From: JASFTV01 sp050050615
Lineage (GTDB): Bacteria > Desulfobacterota > DSM-4660 > Desulfatiglandales > HGW-15
DNA length: 6,438 nt
Assembly (NCBI GenBank): GCA_050050615.1
Contig: JASFTV010000198.1
Location: forward strand, 1-6,438
Direction: 5' to 3'
Part shown: positions 1-5,794 of the stretch, one piece after another
Numbering within the stretch: position 1 is the first letter of the stretch
How the letters are laid out: each line of letters opens with the position of its first letter
Notes under the pieces: generated by a model
Told to the model about the DNA's origin: nothing
Database searches by the model: none
Seen by the model: only the letters and a program-made list of their open reading frames with translations
Made by a program: the position numbers and the translations under genes

Positions 1-794
1 TCGGAAAACTCGTCCTTGAACCGCCTGTGCGCCCTATGTGGGCTAAAGTCACCTTCCGCTATTCGTTGAGTCGTCTTCGTGAGACGGCCCAGTGGACCGA
101 GCATCTGCCTCGTAAGGAAATTAGCTGTATATATGGCCAATAACAAGAGGAGGACAAGAAAGACGATTGGTAGACTTTTGAATTGCTTAAAAGTGTTGTC
201 TACCGCCTTTCGTTCCTTGTTTGCGAAGTGGAGGGCCACGGAAACCATCTCGGCACCGTGCTTTCTTAGCTCAGTTTCGATCTTCTGACTCGGAGAAATG
301 GCTCCGGAACTTTGGTTACGCCTATGCTCGATGAGCTGAGTTATGAGGGCGTCATAGGTATTAAGGTGTTTTTCCATCGTTTTGAAGTTTTCCTTGCCGA
401 TTACGGAGCGCAGCTCATCAGTTGCAGAGATCAGCAGGTGTTGAGCTCGCTCCACATGGTTCAGAACGTCCATTAAGTTCGTAGCGTAAAGAAAGTAATT
501 CTTTTCGAAACGCCTTGCCTGCTGTATCTCGAAGGTGTACTGATCGGCAAGCTCAAGGAAATGAAACCTCTTTTCCAAGCTGTAAGCAGTGTACCAGGCA
601 ATCGATATGCCAGCCCCACTCAAGAAGAAGAAAAGGACAAAGCCAAGTGTCAGGCGTGCACGAATGCTGAGTTTGGGCCTTTCTCGCAATCCTTTCTCTG
701 CCTTCGTATCTACATCGTCTTCAATAGTGGCATTCAAGTGGGTCTGAATGGGCTCTTCTTCTGATTCATGGGAGGACATCTCGGATTGTTTCAT
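1..794 (-). CDS. Membrane sensor with HAMP domain, probable histidine kinase (N-terminal 264 residues, runs off the left edge)
   Basis: Translating the minus strand from 794 gives 264 uninterrupted residues that leave the window at position 1. Visible layout: an acidic cytoplasmic N-terminus (1-40), a basic stretch, TM1 (about 48-67), a mostly helical extracytoplasmic region of about 140 residues (68-208) with a YFLYATN motif, TM2 (about 209-227), then the start of a HAMP domain (LGPLGRL, IAEGDF, ending DEFS). Such proteins sense an extracytoplasmic signal and pass it through HAMP to a kinase or methyl-accepting output. The output domain is outside the window, so histidine kinase is inferred from the layout and from the upstream gene, which carries a receiver domain on the same strand. 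The ATG at 794 was chosen over the one at 797 because AAGGAGG ends 5 bases before it. A chemoreceptor or diguanylate cyclase output is the main alternative. Confidence 0.85.
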   Translation of the reverse strand, partial: MKQSEMSSHESEEEPIQTHLNATIEDDVDTKAEKGLRERPKLSIRARLTLGFVLFFFLSGAGISIAWYTAYSLEKRFHFLELADQYTFEIQQARRFEKNYFLYATNLMDVLNHVERAQHLLISATDELRSVIGKENFKTMEKHLNTYDALITQLIEHRRNQSSGAISPSQKIETELRKHGAEMVSVALHFANKERKAVDNTFKQFKSLPIVFLVLLLLLAIYTANFLTRQMLGPLGRLTKTTQRIAEGDFSPHRAHRRFKDEFS

Positions 795-799
795 CATAG

Positions 800-806
800 C
801 CTCCTT
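800..806 (-). promoter_or_regulatory. Shine-Dalgarno site of the sensor gene
   Basis: AAGGAGG on the minus strand. It leaves 5 bases to the ATG at 794 but only 2 to the ATG at 797, so it favours the second ATG. The same arrangement (AAGGAGG, then two adjacent start codons, the second correctly spaced) occurs before the 5705 recombinase. Confidence 0.8.
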
Positions 807-833
807 AGAAAAAAGCGGTTAGCAGGACGATTC

Positions 834-1031
834 TCAATCCGAAACAACAATAGCCTTTCCATGTTTTGTGAACCACTCAAAGAGTAGTCTTGCCCTGCCA
901 TTCTCTTTGATTTTGACTGTCTCGAAGCAAAAATACTTCTTCAGTTTTGCTTCTTTTTCAATCTTAAGAAGAAATAGCTCACTACCCGGCCAAATTGGTA
1001 CCCCATCTATACTGATTTTTGACTCGAGTTT
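834..1031 (-). other. Coding-like open frame without a start codon; possible frameshifted C-terminal extension of the Lon-receiver protein
   Basis: This frame is open from a TGA at 1034-1032 to a TGA at 836-834. From codon 1016 it reads 60 residues beginning ISIDGVPIWPG and ending GKAIVVSD, with a protein-like alternation of hydrophobic and charged residues (for example ELFLLKIEKEAKL and RARLLFEWF). It has no ATG, GTG or TTG and no Shine-Dalgarno of its own. It overlaps the end of the Lon-receiver gene in the -1 frame. The junction is a run of five A's on the coding strand (1016-1020): one extra A, or -1 slippage, would fuse it in frame after the Gln four codons before the Lon stop. It ends about 40 bases before the sensor start, the spacing expected for a last operon segment. 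I do not recognise a domain. It could be an extension lost by mutation, a programmed frameshift product, a sequencing indel, or chance. Confidence 0.45.
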
Positions 1032-3049
1032 TCACGCATGAGGACTAGGTCCACCGCCTCCTCTAATGAGTCGATGAGACGTAGTTCCAATCCGGCGCGG
1101 ATCTGCTCGGGAAGCGCCTCGACATCCACCCGGTTTTTGGCAGGGAGTACGACTGTTTCGACCCCGGCTCTTTTGGCCGCTAGAAGCTTTTCCCTGAGGC
1201 CCGCTACAGGAAGGATCCTCCCGGTGAGGGTGATCTCTCCGGTCAGGGCGACCCTTCTTCTCGCGGCCCGCCCTGTAAGTAGCGACAGCAACGCCATGGC
1301 AATAGTCAAACCGGCAGAAGGGCCGTCTTTCGGGATGGCCCCTGCAGGCACATGGACGTGAATATCGCGTTTCTGAAAGCGTTCTTCAGGGATGTCGAAC
1401 CATGTAGCCTGGCTTCGAATGTAACTTAAAGCTGCCTGGGCAGACTCCCGCATGATTTCCCCCAAAGATCCCGTGAGGATAAGGCCGCTTTTCCCCTTCA
1501 TGAGCATAGCCTCTATGAAAACGATATCCCCTCCCGATTCGGTCCATACCAGCCCGGTTGTCACCCCAATGCGGTCTCTTGCCGCGGCCACTTCACGATG
1601 AAACCGCCGGGGGCCAAGGTATTGTGAAACGGACCCGGCGTCGATGCGAATGGATTGACGCTCCACTCCCGGTTTTACAAATTCCCTCGCAATCTTTCGG
1701 CAGATGGCAGCGATCTCCCTCTCCAAATTTCTGAGGCCTGCTTCATTGGTGTAGTCCCTGATAACCCGGAAGAGGGCCTCCTCCGTGAATTGAGGGAAGA
1801 AATCTGTCAAACCGTTTTCTTCCACCTGGCGTGGAATCAGATAACGGATGGCGATCTGGACCTTTTCTTCATCCGTATATCCTGAGAGGGGGACGGTTTC
1901 CATACGGTCCAAAAGGGGTGGGGGAATGGAGTCAGTGATGTTGGCAGTTAGGATAAACATAACCCTGGACAGGTCGAAAGGAACGTCCAGATAATGGTCG
2001 ATGAAATATTTGTTTTGCTCCGGATCCAACACCTCCAGAAGGGCCGCCGACGGATCTCCTTTGAATTCTAGTCCGAGTTTGTCTACCTCATCCATCATGA
2101 AAACGGGATTCATGCACCCTAACCTACGGATCTCCTGTATAATCCTACCAGGCATAGCCCCGGCGTAGGTTCTGCGATGTCCTCTGAGCTCAGCCTCGTC
2201 TTTAATCCCCGCCAGGGAGATTCGAACGAAGCGGCGTTCCAGCGCCCGAGCGATTGATCGACCCAGAGAGGTCTTACCGGTGCCGGGTGGTCCAACAAAA
2301 CACAATATAGGGCCTTTCATTTCTTGCTCCCGGCGCTTTCTCTCCAAGGCTTTGTCAACAGCTGCTCTCACTTCTTCCAACTGAAAAGGCTTGGCTATAT
2401 AGTCGCAAGCGCCTTCCTTCATAGCCTGAACCGCAGTATCCACCGTGGCATACCCTGTAATCAAGATTACGGCCACATCCGGATAGGCCTCCTTAACCCG
2501 GGTCAAGACCTCCAGGCCGTCTAATTTCTCCATTTTGAGGTCCACAAGGGCTAGGTCGAAATGTTTTTCCTGAATCATCATGAGAGCTTCTACACCATTA
2601 GCCGCGGTCTCCACCTGGTGTCCTTCTTTGATAAGGATGTGCTGCAAATTGCGTCTAACGATTTCTTCGTCGTCCACCACTAAAATTCGGAACAGCCGCT
2701 GGGTGAGCAGGGTCCGAACAGAAAGGTATTCCAGAATCCTCTCCTTGATGTCCTGAAGGCCAAAGTGGTCTTGATCCAGAATTTCCTGGGCGCGCGGGAG
2801 GTTGAGATTATCTTCGGTTGTGACCCCCCAGGGCATAGAAAGCAAATAGTCTAAGTATGTAATTCCAATAGTGTATTCGGTGGAGTCGGGATGGCTCTTG
2901 CTTAGACGGTCCACTTCCCTCATGGCCATTTCCCTAACCGAGGGAGGCATGGACGATTCCTTCACCTGGCGGCTCAGGGGTTCCAGTTCCTCAGGGAGAA
3001 CTTCCACTGTGGTTCGCCTTTGCTTGTCGGATCGCCTAAAAAAACCCAT
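1007..3049 (-). CDS. Lon-family AAA+ serine protease with an inserted response-regulator receiver domain, 680 aa
   Basis: Domains in order (numbered from the ATG at 3049): helical part of the Lon N-region, 18-115 (YLDYLLSMPWG, AQEILDQDHFGL, ILEYLSVR); receiver domain, about 119-234, with acidic pair D126/D127, phospho-acceptor D170, T198 and K220-P221; AAA+ module with Walker A GPPGTGKT 253-260, Walker B D320/E321, sensor-1 N370, Arg finger R382 and sensor-2 R440; S16 protease domain with PKDGPSAG, nucleophile S578 and K621, the same 43-residue Ser-Lys spacing as E. coli Lon. All catalytic and phosphorylation residues are present. The Lon substrate-binding LAN domain of about 200 residues is absent. 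The receiver sits where ordinary Lon runs directly from the ILEYLAV helix to KGPILC. Known for the family: ATP-driven cytosolic proteolysis. Inferred: activity gated by phosphorylation. The ATG at 3049 has GGAG 7 bases upstream; a TTG at 3085 has none. The sensor gene lies downstream on the same strand. Confidence 0.95.
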   Translation of the reverse strand: MGFFRRSDKQRRTTVEVLPEELEPLSRQVKESSMPPSVREMAMREVDRLSKSHPDSTEYTIGITYLDYLLSMPWGVTTEDNLNLPRAQEILDQDHFGLQDIKERILEYLSVRTLLTQRLFRILVVDDEEIVRRNLQHILIKEGHQVETAANGVEALMMIQEKHFDLALVDLKMEKLDGLEVLTRVKEAYPDVAVILITGYATVDTAVQAMKEGACDYIAKPFQLEEVRAAVDKALERKRREQEMKGPILCFVGPPGTGKTSLGRSIARALERRFVRISLAGIKDEAELRGHRRTYAGAMPGRIIQEIRRLGCMNPVFMMDEVDKLGLEFKGDPSAALLEVLDPEQNKYFIDHYLDVPFDLSRVMFILTANITDSIPPPLLDRMETVPLSGYTDEEKVQIAIRYLIPRQVEENGLTDFFPQFTEEALFRVIRDYTNEAGLRNLEREIAAICRKIAREFVKPGVERQSIRIDAGSVSQYLGPRRFHREVAAARDRIGVTTGLVWTESGGDIVFIEAMLMKGKSGLILTGSLGEIMRESAQAALSYIRSQATWFDIPEERFQKRDIHVHVPAGAIPKDGPSAGLTIAMALLSLLTGRAARRRVALTGEITLTGRILPVAGLREKLLAAKRAGVETVVLPAKNRVDVEALPEQIRAGLELRLIDSLEEAVDLVLMRENSSQKSV

Positions 3050-3053
3050 GTAA

Positions 3054-3075
3054 CTTCTCCGTAGCCTAACGGCTA
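3054..3075 (-). promoter_or_regulatory. Leader hairpin abutting the ribosome-binding site of the Lon-receiver gene
   Basis: GGAGAAG (3060-3054) precedes the ATG at 3049 and decides the start. One base upstream lies a 5-bp stem, TAGCC / GGCTA with a GTTA loop on the minus strand (3075-3062). A hairpin this close could influence ribosome access, but it is short and the effect is inference. Confidence 0.5.
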
Positions 3076-3124
3076 AGCGTACCAAACTTATGGTTCATTG
3101 GACTCATACAAAGAATAACAAATA

Positions 3125-3135
3125 TGTGTTACACA
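3125..3135. promoter_or_regulatory. 11-bp palindrome, candidate operator upstream of the Lon-receiver gene
   Basis: TGTGTTACACA is a perfect inverted repeat (TGTGT / ACACA around one base), 76-86 bases upstream of the ATG at 3049, in an AT-rich stretch where a promoter would be expected. No convincing -35/-10 pair was found. A regulator site is possible but unproven. Confidence 0.25.
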
Positions 3136-3160
3136 ATGCAACAATCGATCATGCATGGAC

Positions 3161-3200
3161 GCCCGCCCGCCTCGGCTTAGCCTCGCGATGGCGGGCAGGC
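3161..3200. repeat. REP-like GC-rich palindromic element
   Basis: GCCCGCCCGCC (3161-3171) pairs with GGCGGGCAGGC (3190-3200). The single mismatch becomes a G-T wobble on the minus strand, giving an 11-bp stem. The apex holds a second small hairpin, GGC-TTA-GCC (3174-3182). Size, composition and layout match bacterial REP sequences, and a RAYT remnant begins immediately downstream. REP/RAYT pairing is established; membership of a dispersed family cannot be shown from one copy. Confidence 0.6.
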
Positions 3201-3312
3201 CCCCGCTCTCCTGCACCCCATCATGATCCGGGGTATCGAGCGCCGAATAGTATTCGTAAGCGACAGGGACCAGGAGGAATTCCTGGAGCACCTTTCCAAA
3301 CTCTACCTCAAA
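3199..3312 (+). pseudogene. Remnant of a Y1/REP-associated tyrosine transposase (RAYT, IS200-like), N-terminal fragment
   Basis: The plus strand reads APALLHPIMIRGIERR, then IVFVSDRDQEEFLEHLSKL. This resembles the N-terminus of the Y1 transposase group (consensus close to PGALHHVMIRGIERR, then a DR..FLERL helix). After about 3306 the resemblance stops. The HUH motif and catalytic tyrosine that should follow are missing, although the frame stays open to 3489. An in-frame TAG at 3178-3180 cuts off the upstream part. It is therefore a dead fragment, not a gene. Intact RAYTs mobilise or process REP hairpins, and the REP-like palindrome right before it fits that origin. The family call is by recognition of the motif, not by a database match. 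Confidence 0.7.
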
Positions 3313-3320
3313 GTAAAGCT

Positions 3321-3463
3321 CCCCGTGCTTCCGCACGGGGCATCGAGCAGAACCTGCCTTCGCTCTTGCAAGGTACGGCAGGGCAAGTTGCGCCAAAGCC
3401 AAACCCGCCTTCGTGCTTCGGCGCGGTTCGTCTCGCCATTCCTCACTCCAGCGAGCTGGAGTG
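3321..3463. repeat. Cluster of four strong hairpins
   Basis: Four consecutive inverted repeats: 3321-3340, an 8-bp perfect stem CCCCGTGC/GCACGGGG with a TTCC loop; 3353-3382, CCTGCC/GGCAGG enclosing the palindrome CTTGCAAG (3365-3372); 3402-3428, AACCCGCC paired with GGCG-C-GGTT, 8 bp with one bulged base; 3444-3463, a 9-bp perfect stem CACTCCAGC/GCTGGAGTG with a GA centre. No T-run follows the first or last stem on either strand, so they do not look like terminators. They could be a composite palindromic repeat left by the RAYT system or a structured RNA. Several overlapping open frames here on both strands look like by-products of the structured sequence. From 3464 to 3591 nothing was recognised. 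Confidence 0.55.
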
Positions 3464-3591
3464 TATTCCGGCGAAGGCGAATAAAGTGACACCCAATATT
3501 TTGTTTATGGCTCCTTGCATTCTGAATAGACATTGAGCACACCACTTCATGTATCAGGGGAATATCCAAGAATTTTGCAGAGTTGACATCT

Positions 3592-3598
3592 ATAGCAG
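3592..3598 (+). repeat. Left 7-bp direct repeat ATAGCAG flanking the recombinase element
   Basis: ATAGCAG abuts the left outer inverted repeat at 3599 and recurs exactly, in the same orientation, abutting the right outer repeat (5795-5801). Seven bases is a typical overlap length for tyrosine recombinases, which leave the overlap sequence at both junctions. Confidence 0.75.
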
Positions 3599-3625
3599 TA
3601 AAACGTAACAAAGTCTGATTTTTCT
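3599..3625 (+). repeat. Left end: outer and inner inverted repeats
   Basis: The outer arm is 3599-3612 and the inner arm 3613-3625, directly adjacent. Between the inner arm and the stop codon of the second recombinase (3626-3673) is an AT-rich spacer with no other recognised feature. Confidence 0.75.
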
Positions 3626-3673
3626 ATTTATATTAATCGCTTACATTGTTTCAATCTGCCCTAAAGTTTCGTA

Positions 3674-4612
3674 TTAGTCAAGGACATTCTGTCTATCAGG
3701 AGCCACCCAAGGCGTATCCTGCCGGTTCGTTGAGGGTTGAGCGGACCTCCGCATAATCTTCTGCATGGCATGATGATAGTCTTTCTGCACTGCTAGGTTG
3801 GAGATCTTGCAGTAGCGCTGCGTCGTGGAGATCCAGTTGTGTCCAAGCAGGTCCTGGATAGTGGCGATTTTGGCCTCGGCATTGAGCAACTGAGTGGCCA
3901 TGGTATGACGCAACTGGTGACAGCATGCCGTCAGCCTGGCTTTCTTGGCATAATACTCCATCCGTTTTTGTATCCCGCGAACCGAGATGGGTTGGCCCTT
4001 ACAGTTGCCCTTTTCAACTAAAAAGACTTTTTTCATGCGCGAAGAAGTTCTTTGGTCTAGATAAGCTGCAAGCACATCACGAGCATCATCGCTGAGGTAG
4101 ATGATGCGCTCCTTTCCGCCTTTGGCGTTGCACACGAGGATGGTGCGCCGCTTCAGGTCAATATGTCCGAGGCTTACCCCGGCCACTTCATTGACCCGCA
4201 ATCCGCAGCGCAGCATCAGCATGAACATGGCACGGTCGCGTTTGCTTTTGATGACATGAAAGAGTCGGTCGATCTGCGCCTCCTGCAGGTAGCGCGGAAG
4301 GGGTCGGGGCACCCGCAGCCGGTGATTTGCTTTGAAAGGATTCGGCAGCTTAATGCCCTGTTCATGGCGCAAAAAACGATAGAAGGCCCGGATACTGGCC
4401 ACATAGATGTTGATGCTGGCCGGTTGCATCCGCTTGCCGTGAAGATAATCGATGTACTGCTCCATCTTTTGAGAGGTCAGTTGCTCAATGGGTACATCCA
4501 TCCAGATCACGAACTCCTGCAAAATGCTCAAATAATTTTTGACGGTGTGTCTGGAGTAGTTGCGCCGTTTGAGATAGCGCCGGAAGTCAATGATCACGTT
4601 GGTCATCTGCAT
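3674..4612 (-). CDS. Tyrosine recombinase, second gene of the pair, 312 aa
   Basis: This is a complete XerC/D-like site-specific DNA recombinase. An N-terminal SAM-like core-binding domain (about 5-90: FRRYLKRRNYSRHTVKNYL, then IRAFYRFL) precedes the catalytic domain with R139 (CGLRVNEV), beta-hairpin K164, H232-x-x-R235 (HQLRHTMAT), H258 (LLGHNW) and nucleophile Y267 (TQRYCKI). All six expected residues are present. A C-terminal tail (DYHHAMQKI, 278-286) resembles that of its partner, and Xer-type C-terminal helices link neighbouring protomers. The ATG at 4612 was chosen because GGGAG lies about 6 bases upstream; the longer frame to 4675 would lie inside the partner gene with no reason to be used. 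It overlaps the upstream gene by 26 bases, suggesting translational coupling. The protein likely acts with the partner on the element ends. Confidence 0.92.
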   Translation of the reverse strand: MQMTNVIIDFRRYLKRRNYSRHTVKNYLSILQEFVIWMDVPIEQLTSQKMEQYIDYLHGKRMQPASINIYVASIRAFYRFLRHEQGIKLPNPFKANHRLRVPRPLPRYLQEAQIDRLFHVIKSKRDRAMFMLMLRCGLRVNEVAGVSLGHIDLKRRTILVCNAKGGKERIIYLSDDARDVLAAYLDQRTSSRMKKVFLVEKGNCKGQPISVRGIQKRMEYYAKKARLTACCHQLRHTMATQLLNAEAKIATIQDLLGHNWISTTQRYCKISNLAVQKDYHHAMQKIMRRSAQPSTNRQDTPWVAPDRQNVLD

Positions 4613-5705
4613 AGGACTCTCCCTTTTCGATCCGGCGCATGGCCGCAAAGTATTCCGTCTCGCGCGTTTTGTCACTTAGCCGGGCGTAACGCCTGGTCAC
4701 TTCAAGGTTGGTGTGCCCAAGCAGGACCTGAAGGCATTCCAGGCGCATGCCGGCGTTCAGCAGCTCAGTGGCGAAGGTATGGCGCAGACAGTGAAGTGTG
4801 TAGCCCCTATGCTCCAGACCGGCCGCTTGTACATACCTATTGAAAAGTGCACGGGCAGCCTCGTAGCAGAGGCGAGTTCGCCCCTGGCCATAGAACAGAT
4901 ACTCTTTGAACGGGGGGTGGTGGCGAAGCCAATCTATGAGCGCTTGGTGGGCATCGTCGCTGTAATAGACCACGCGACCTACGGCCGTTTTTTGGGCCTG
5001 GTAGATCAGTATCTTTTGCTCTCTGAAATCAACATCGCTTACCCGGGTGTTCAACAACTCCCCGATCCGCATCCCAGTTCGCAGCAGTAGCAATATCAAC
5101 GCACGATCACGAGGAGGATGGACGACTGAAAGCAACCGGGTCAAATCATCAGGGTCGATCGCTCGGGGCAGTTTATCGGGCAACTTGAGCCTGATCTTTG
5201 ATTCCAGCAGTTCATAGCCCAAGACCTCTTTTTGGATTAAGAACCGGATGAAGGCATATACGGCCACCAGACGCGTGCGAACCGTAGCCGGCTTCAACCC
5301 GCGGTCCTGTTCATACTCTACGAAAGCCTCAAGCTCTTCTCGACCCAGTTGCTCAAGGCGGCTCATGCCTTCCCTCTGACAGAAAAATAAAAATTGCGTT
5401 AAGGATTGGGCTGCACCCCTCAGGGTGCTGATGCTGCAGTTCCGCCGGTATTTATGGTGCATATAGGCTTCATATTGCTCCTTGCCGGGGAATTCGATAC
5501 CGTCGTGTTTATTTAACAGGCGCTCAAGTGCCCGTCCACGGTCCTGGACCTGGGCTATGAAAGATTGATTTAAAGAAATTTGATTAGCTGGCTTTTTGTG
5601 AGGATATTTGGAAAGGGTCGGGACTTCTCCACCACGATCAGGATCGAATGGATACCGTCCATGGAAATAATCGGGGTTTAAAACCGAAAGTAATCGTTCT
5701 TCCAT
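4587..5705 (-). CDS. Tyrosine recombinase, first gene of the pair, 372 aa
   Basis: An N-terminal segment of about 70 residues without recognised motifs is followed by a core-binding domain (about 75-165) and a catalytic domain with R213 (TGMRIGEL), K239, H305-x-x-R308 (HCLRHTFAT), H331 (LLGHTN) and nucleophile Y340 (TRRYARL). The catalytic set is complete. The tail EYFAAMRRI parallels DYHHAMQKI in the downstream recombinase, so the two are paralogues, although the rest has diverged widely. AAGGAGG lies 5 bases before the ATG at 5705; a GTG at 5708 is too close to it. The gene starts 25 bases from the inner right inverted repeat, and its promoter appears to lie inside the element end. It is about 60 residues longer than its partner, as expected for the first gene of RIT-like sets, but assignment to that family is inference. 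Confidence 0.93.
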   Translation of the reverse strand: MEERLLSVLNPDYFHGRYPFDPDRGGEVPTLSKYPHKKPANQISLNQSFIAQVQDRGRALERLLNKHDGIEFPGKEQYEAYMHHKYRRNCSISTLRGAAQSLTQFLFFCQREGMSRLEQLGREELEAFVEYEQDRGLKPATVRTRLVAVYAFIRFLIQKEVLGYELLESKIRLKLPDKLPRAIDPDDLTRLLSVVHPPRDRALILLLLRTGMRIGELLNTRVSDVDFREQKILIYQAQKTAVGRVVYYSDDAHQALIDWLRHHPPFKEYLFYGQGRTRLCYEAARALFNRYVQAAGLEHRGYTLHCLRHTFATELLNAGMRLECLQVLLGHTNLEVTRRYARLSDKTRETEYFAAMRRIEKGESYADDQRDH

Positions 5706-5710
5706 CACTG

Positions 5711-5717
5711 CCTCCTT
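5711..5717 (-). promoter_or_regulatory. Shine-Dalgarno site of the first recombinase gene
   Basis: AAGGAGG on the minus strand, 5 bases before the ATG at 5705. It selects this codon over the GTG at 5708. Confidence 0.75.
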
Positions 5718-5729
5718 TTCCGTTTTTAC

Positions 5730-5794
5730 AGAAAAATCAGACAGATAATGGATTTAACACACCTCCAGGTCAATTATCATTTTGTTACGTCTTA
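5730..5794 (-). repeat. Right end: inner and outer inverted repeats separated by 38 bases
   Basis: The inner arm AGAAAAATCAGAC (5730-5742) and outer arm (5781-5794) match the left end, but here they are separated by 38 bases (5743-5780) bounded by GATAAT (5744-5749) and ATTATC (5774-5779). The extra spacer contains the putative recombinase promoter, which explains the asymmetry between the ends. Confidence 0.75.
5745..5773 (-). promoter_or_regulatory. Putative sigma70 promoter for the recombinase operon
   Basis: TTGACC (5773-5768) and CATTAT (5750-5745) are separated by 17 bases; they match consensus at 5 of 6 and 4 of 6 positions. Transcription would begin about 5738, inside the inner inverted repeat, so recombinase bound there could repress its own operon (inference). 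Confidence 0.5.

Larger units (their letters stand above)
3599..5794. mobile_element. Two-recombinase mobile element with inverted-repeat ends, about 2.2 kb
   Basis: The ends are TAAAACGTAACAAA (3599-3612) and TTTGTTACGTCTTA (5781-5794), inverted repeats with 13 of 14 matches. Just inside lie identical 13-bp inverted repeats, GTCTGATTTTTCT (3613-3625) and AGAAAAATCAGAC (5730-5742). An exact 7-bp direct repeat flanks the whole. The only genes are two overlapping tyrosine recombinases in one direction; no cargo is present. The plan resembles RIT elements (recombinase in trio), which carry three overlapping tyrosine recombinases, but a third gene is absent here. Intact ends and complete catalytic residues suggest a recent, possibly active insertion. 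The boundaries are read directly from sequence; mobility is inferred. Confidence 0.8.

Noticed and set aside
79..764. Plus-strand open frames at 79-288 and 561-764
   Set aside because: They are antisense to the sensor gene, whose minus frame is continuous over the region with TM and HAMP features.
3050..3085. Upstream TTG start for the Lon-receiver protein (adds 12 residues)
   Set aside because: It has no Shine-Dalgarno, while the ATG at 3049 has GGAG at 7 bases.
3321..3340. CCCCGTGC/GCACGGGG hairpin as a rho-independent terminator
   Set aside because: No T-run follows the stem on either strand, and neither flanking gene ends there.
3161..3463. CRISPR array
   Set aside because: The hairpins differ from one another in sequence and there is no repeated unit with regular spacers.
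3088..3611. Overlapping open frames on both strands (for example minus 3492-3088 and minus 3611-3303)
   Set aside because: They cross the REP hairpin, the RAYT remnant and the hairpin cluster, contradict one another, lack ribosome sites, and show no family motif; they look like by-products of GC-rich palindromic DNA.
4613..4675. Longer form of the second recombinase starting at 4675
   Set aside because: The extra 21 residues lie within the first recombinase gene and do not resemble a core-binding domain; the ATG at 4612 has a good ribosome site.
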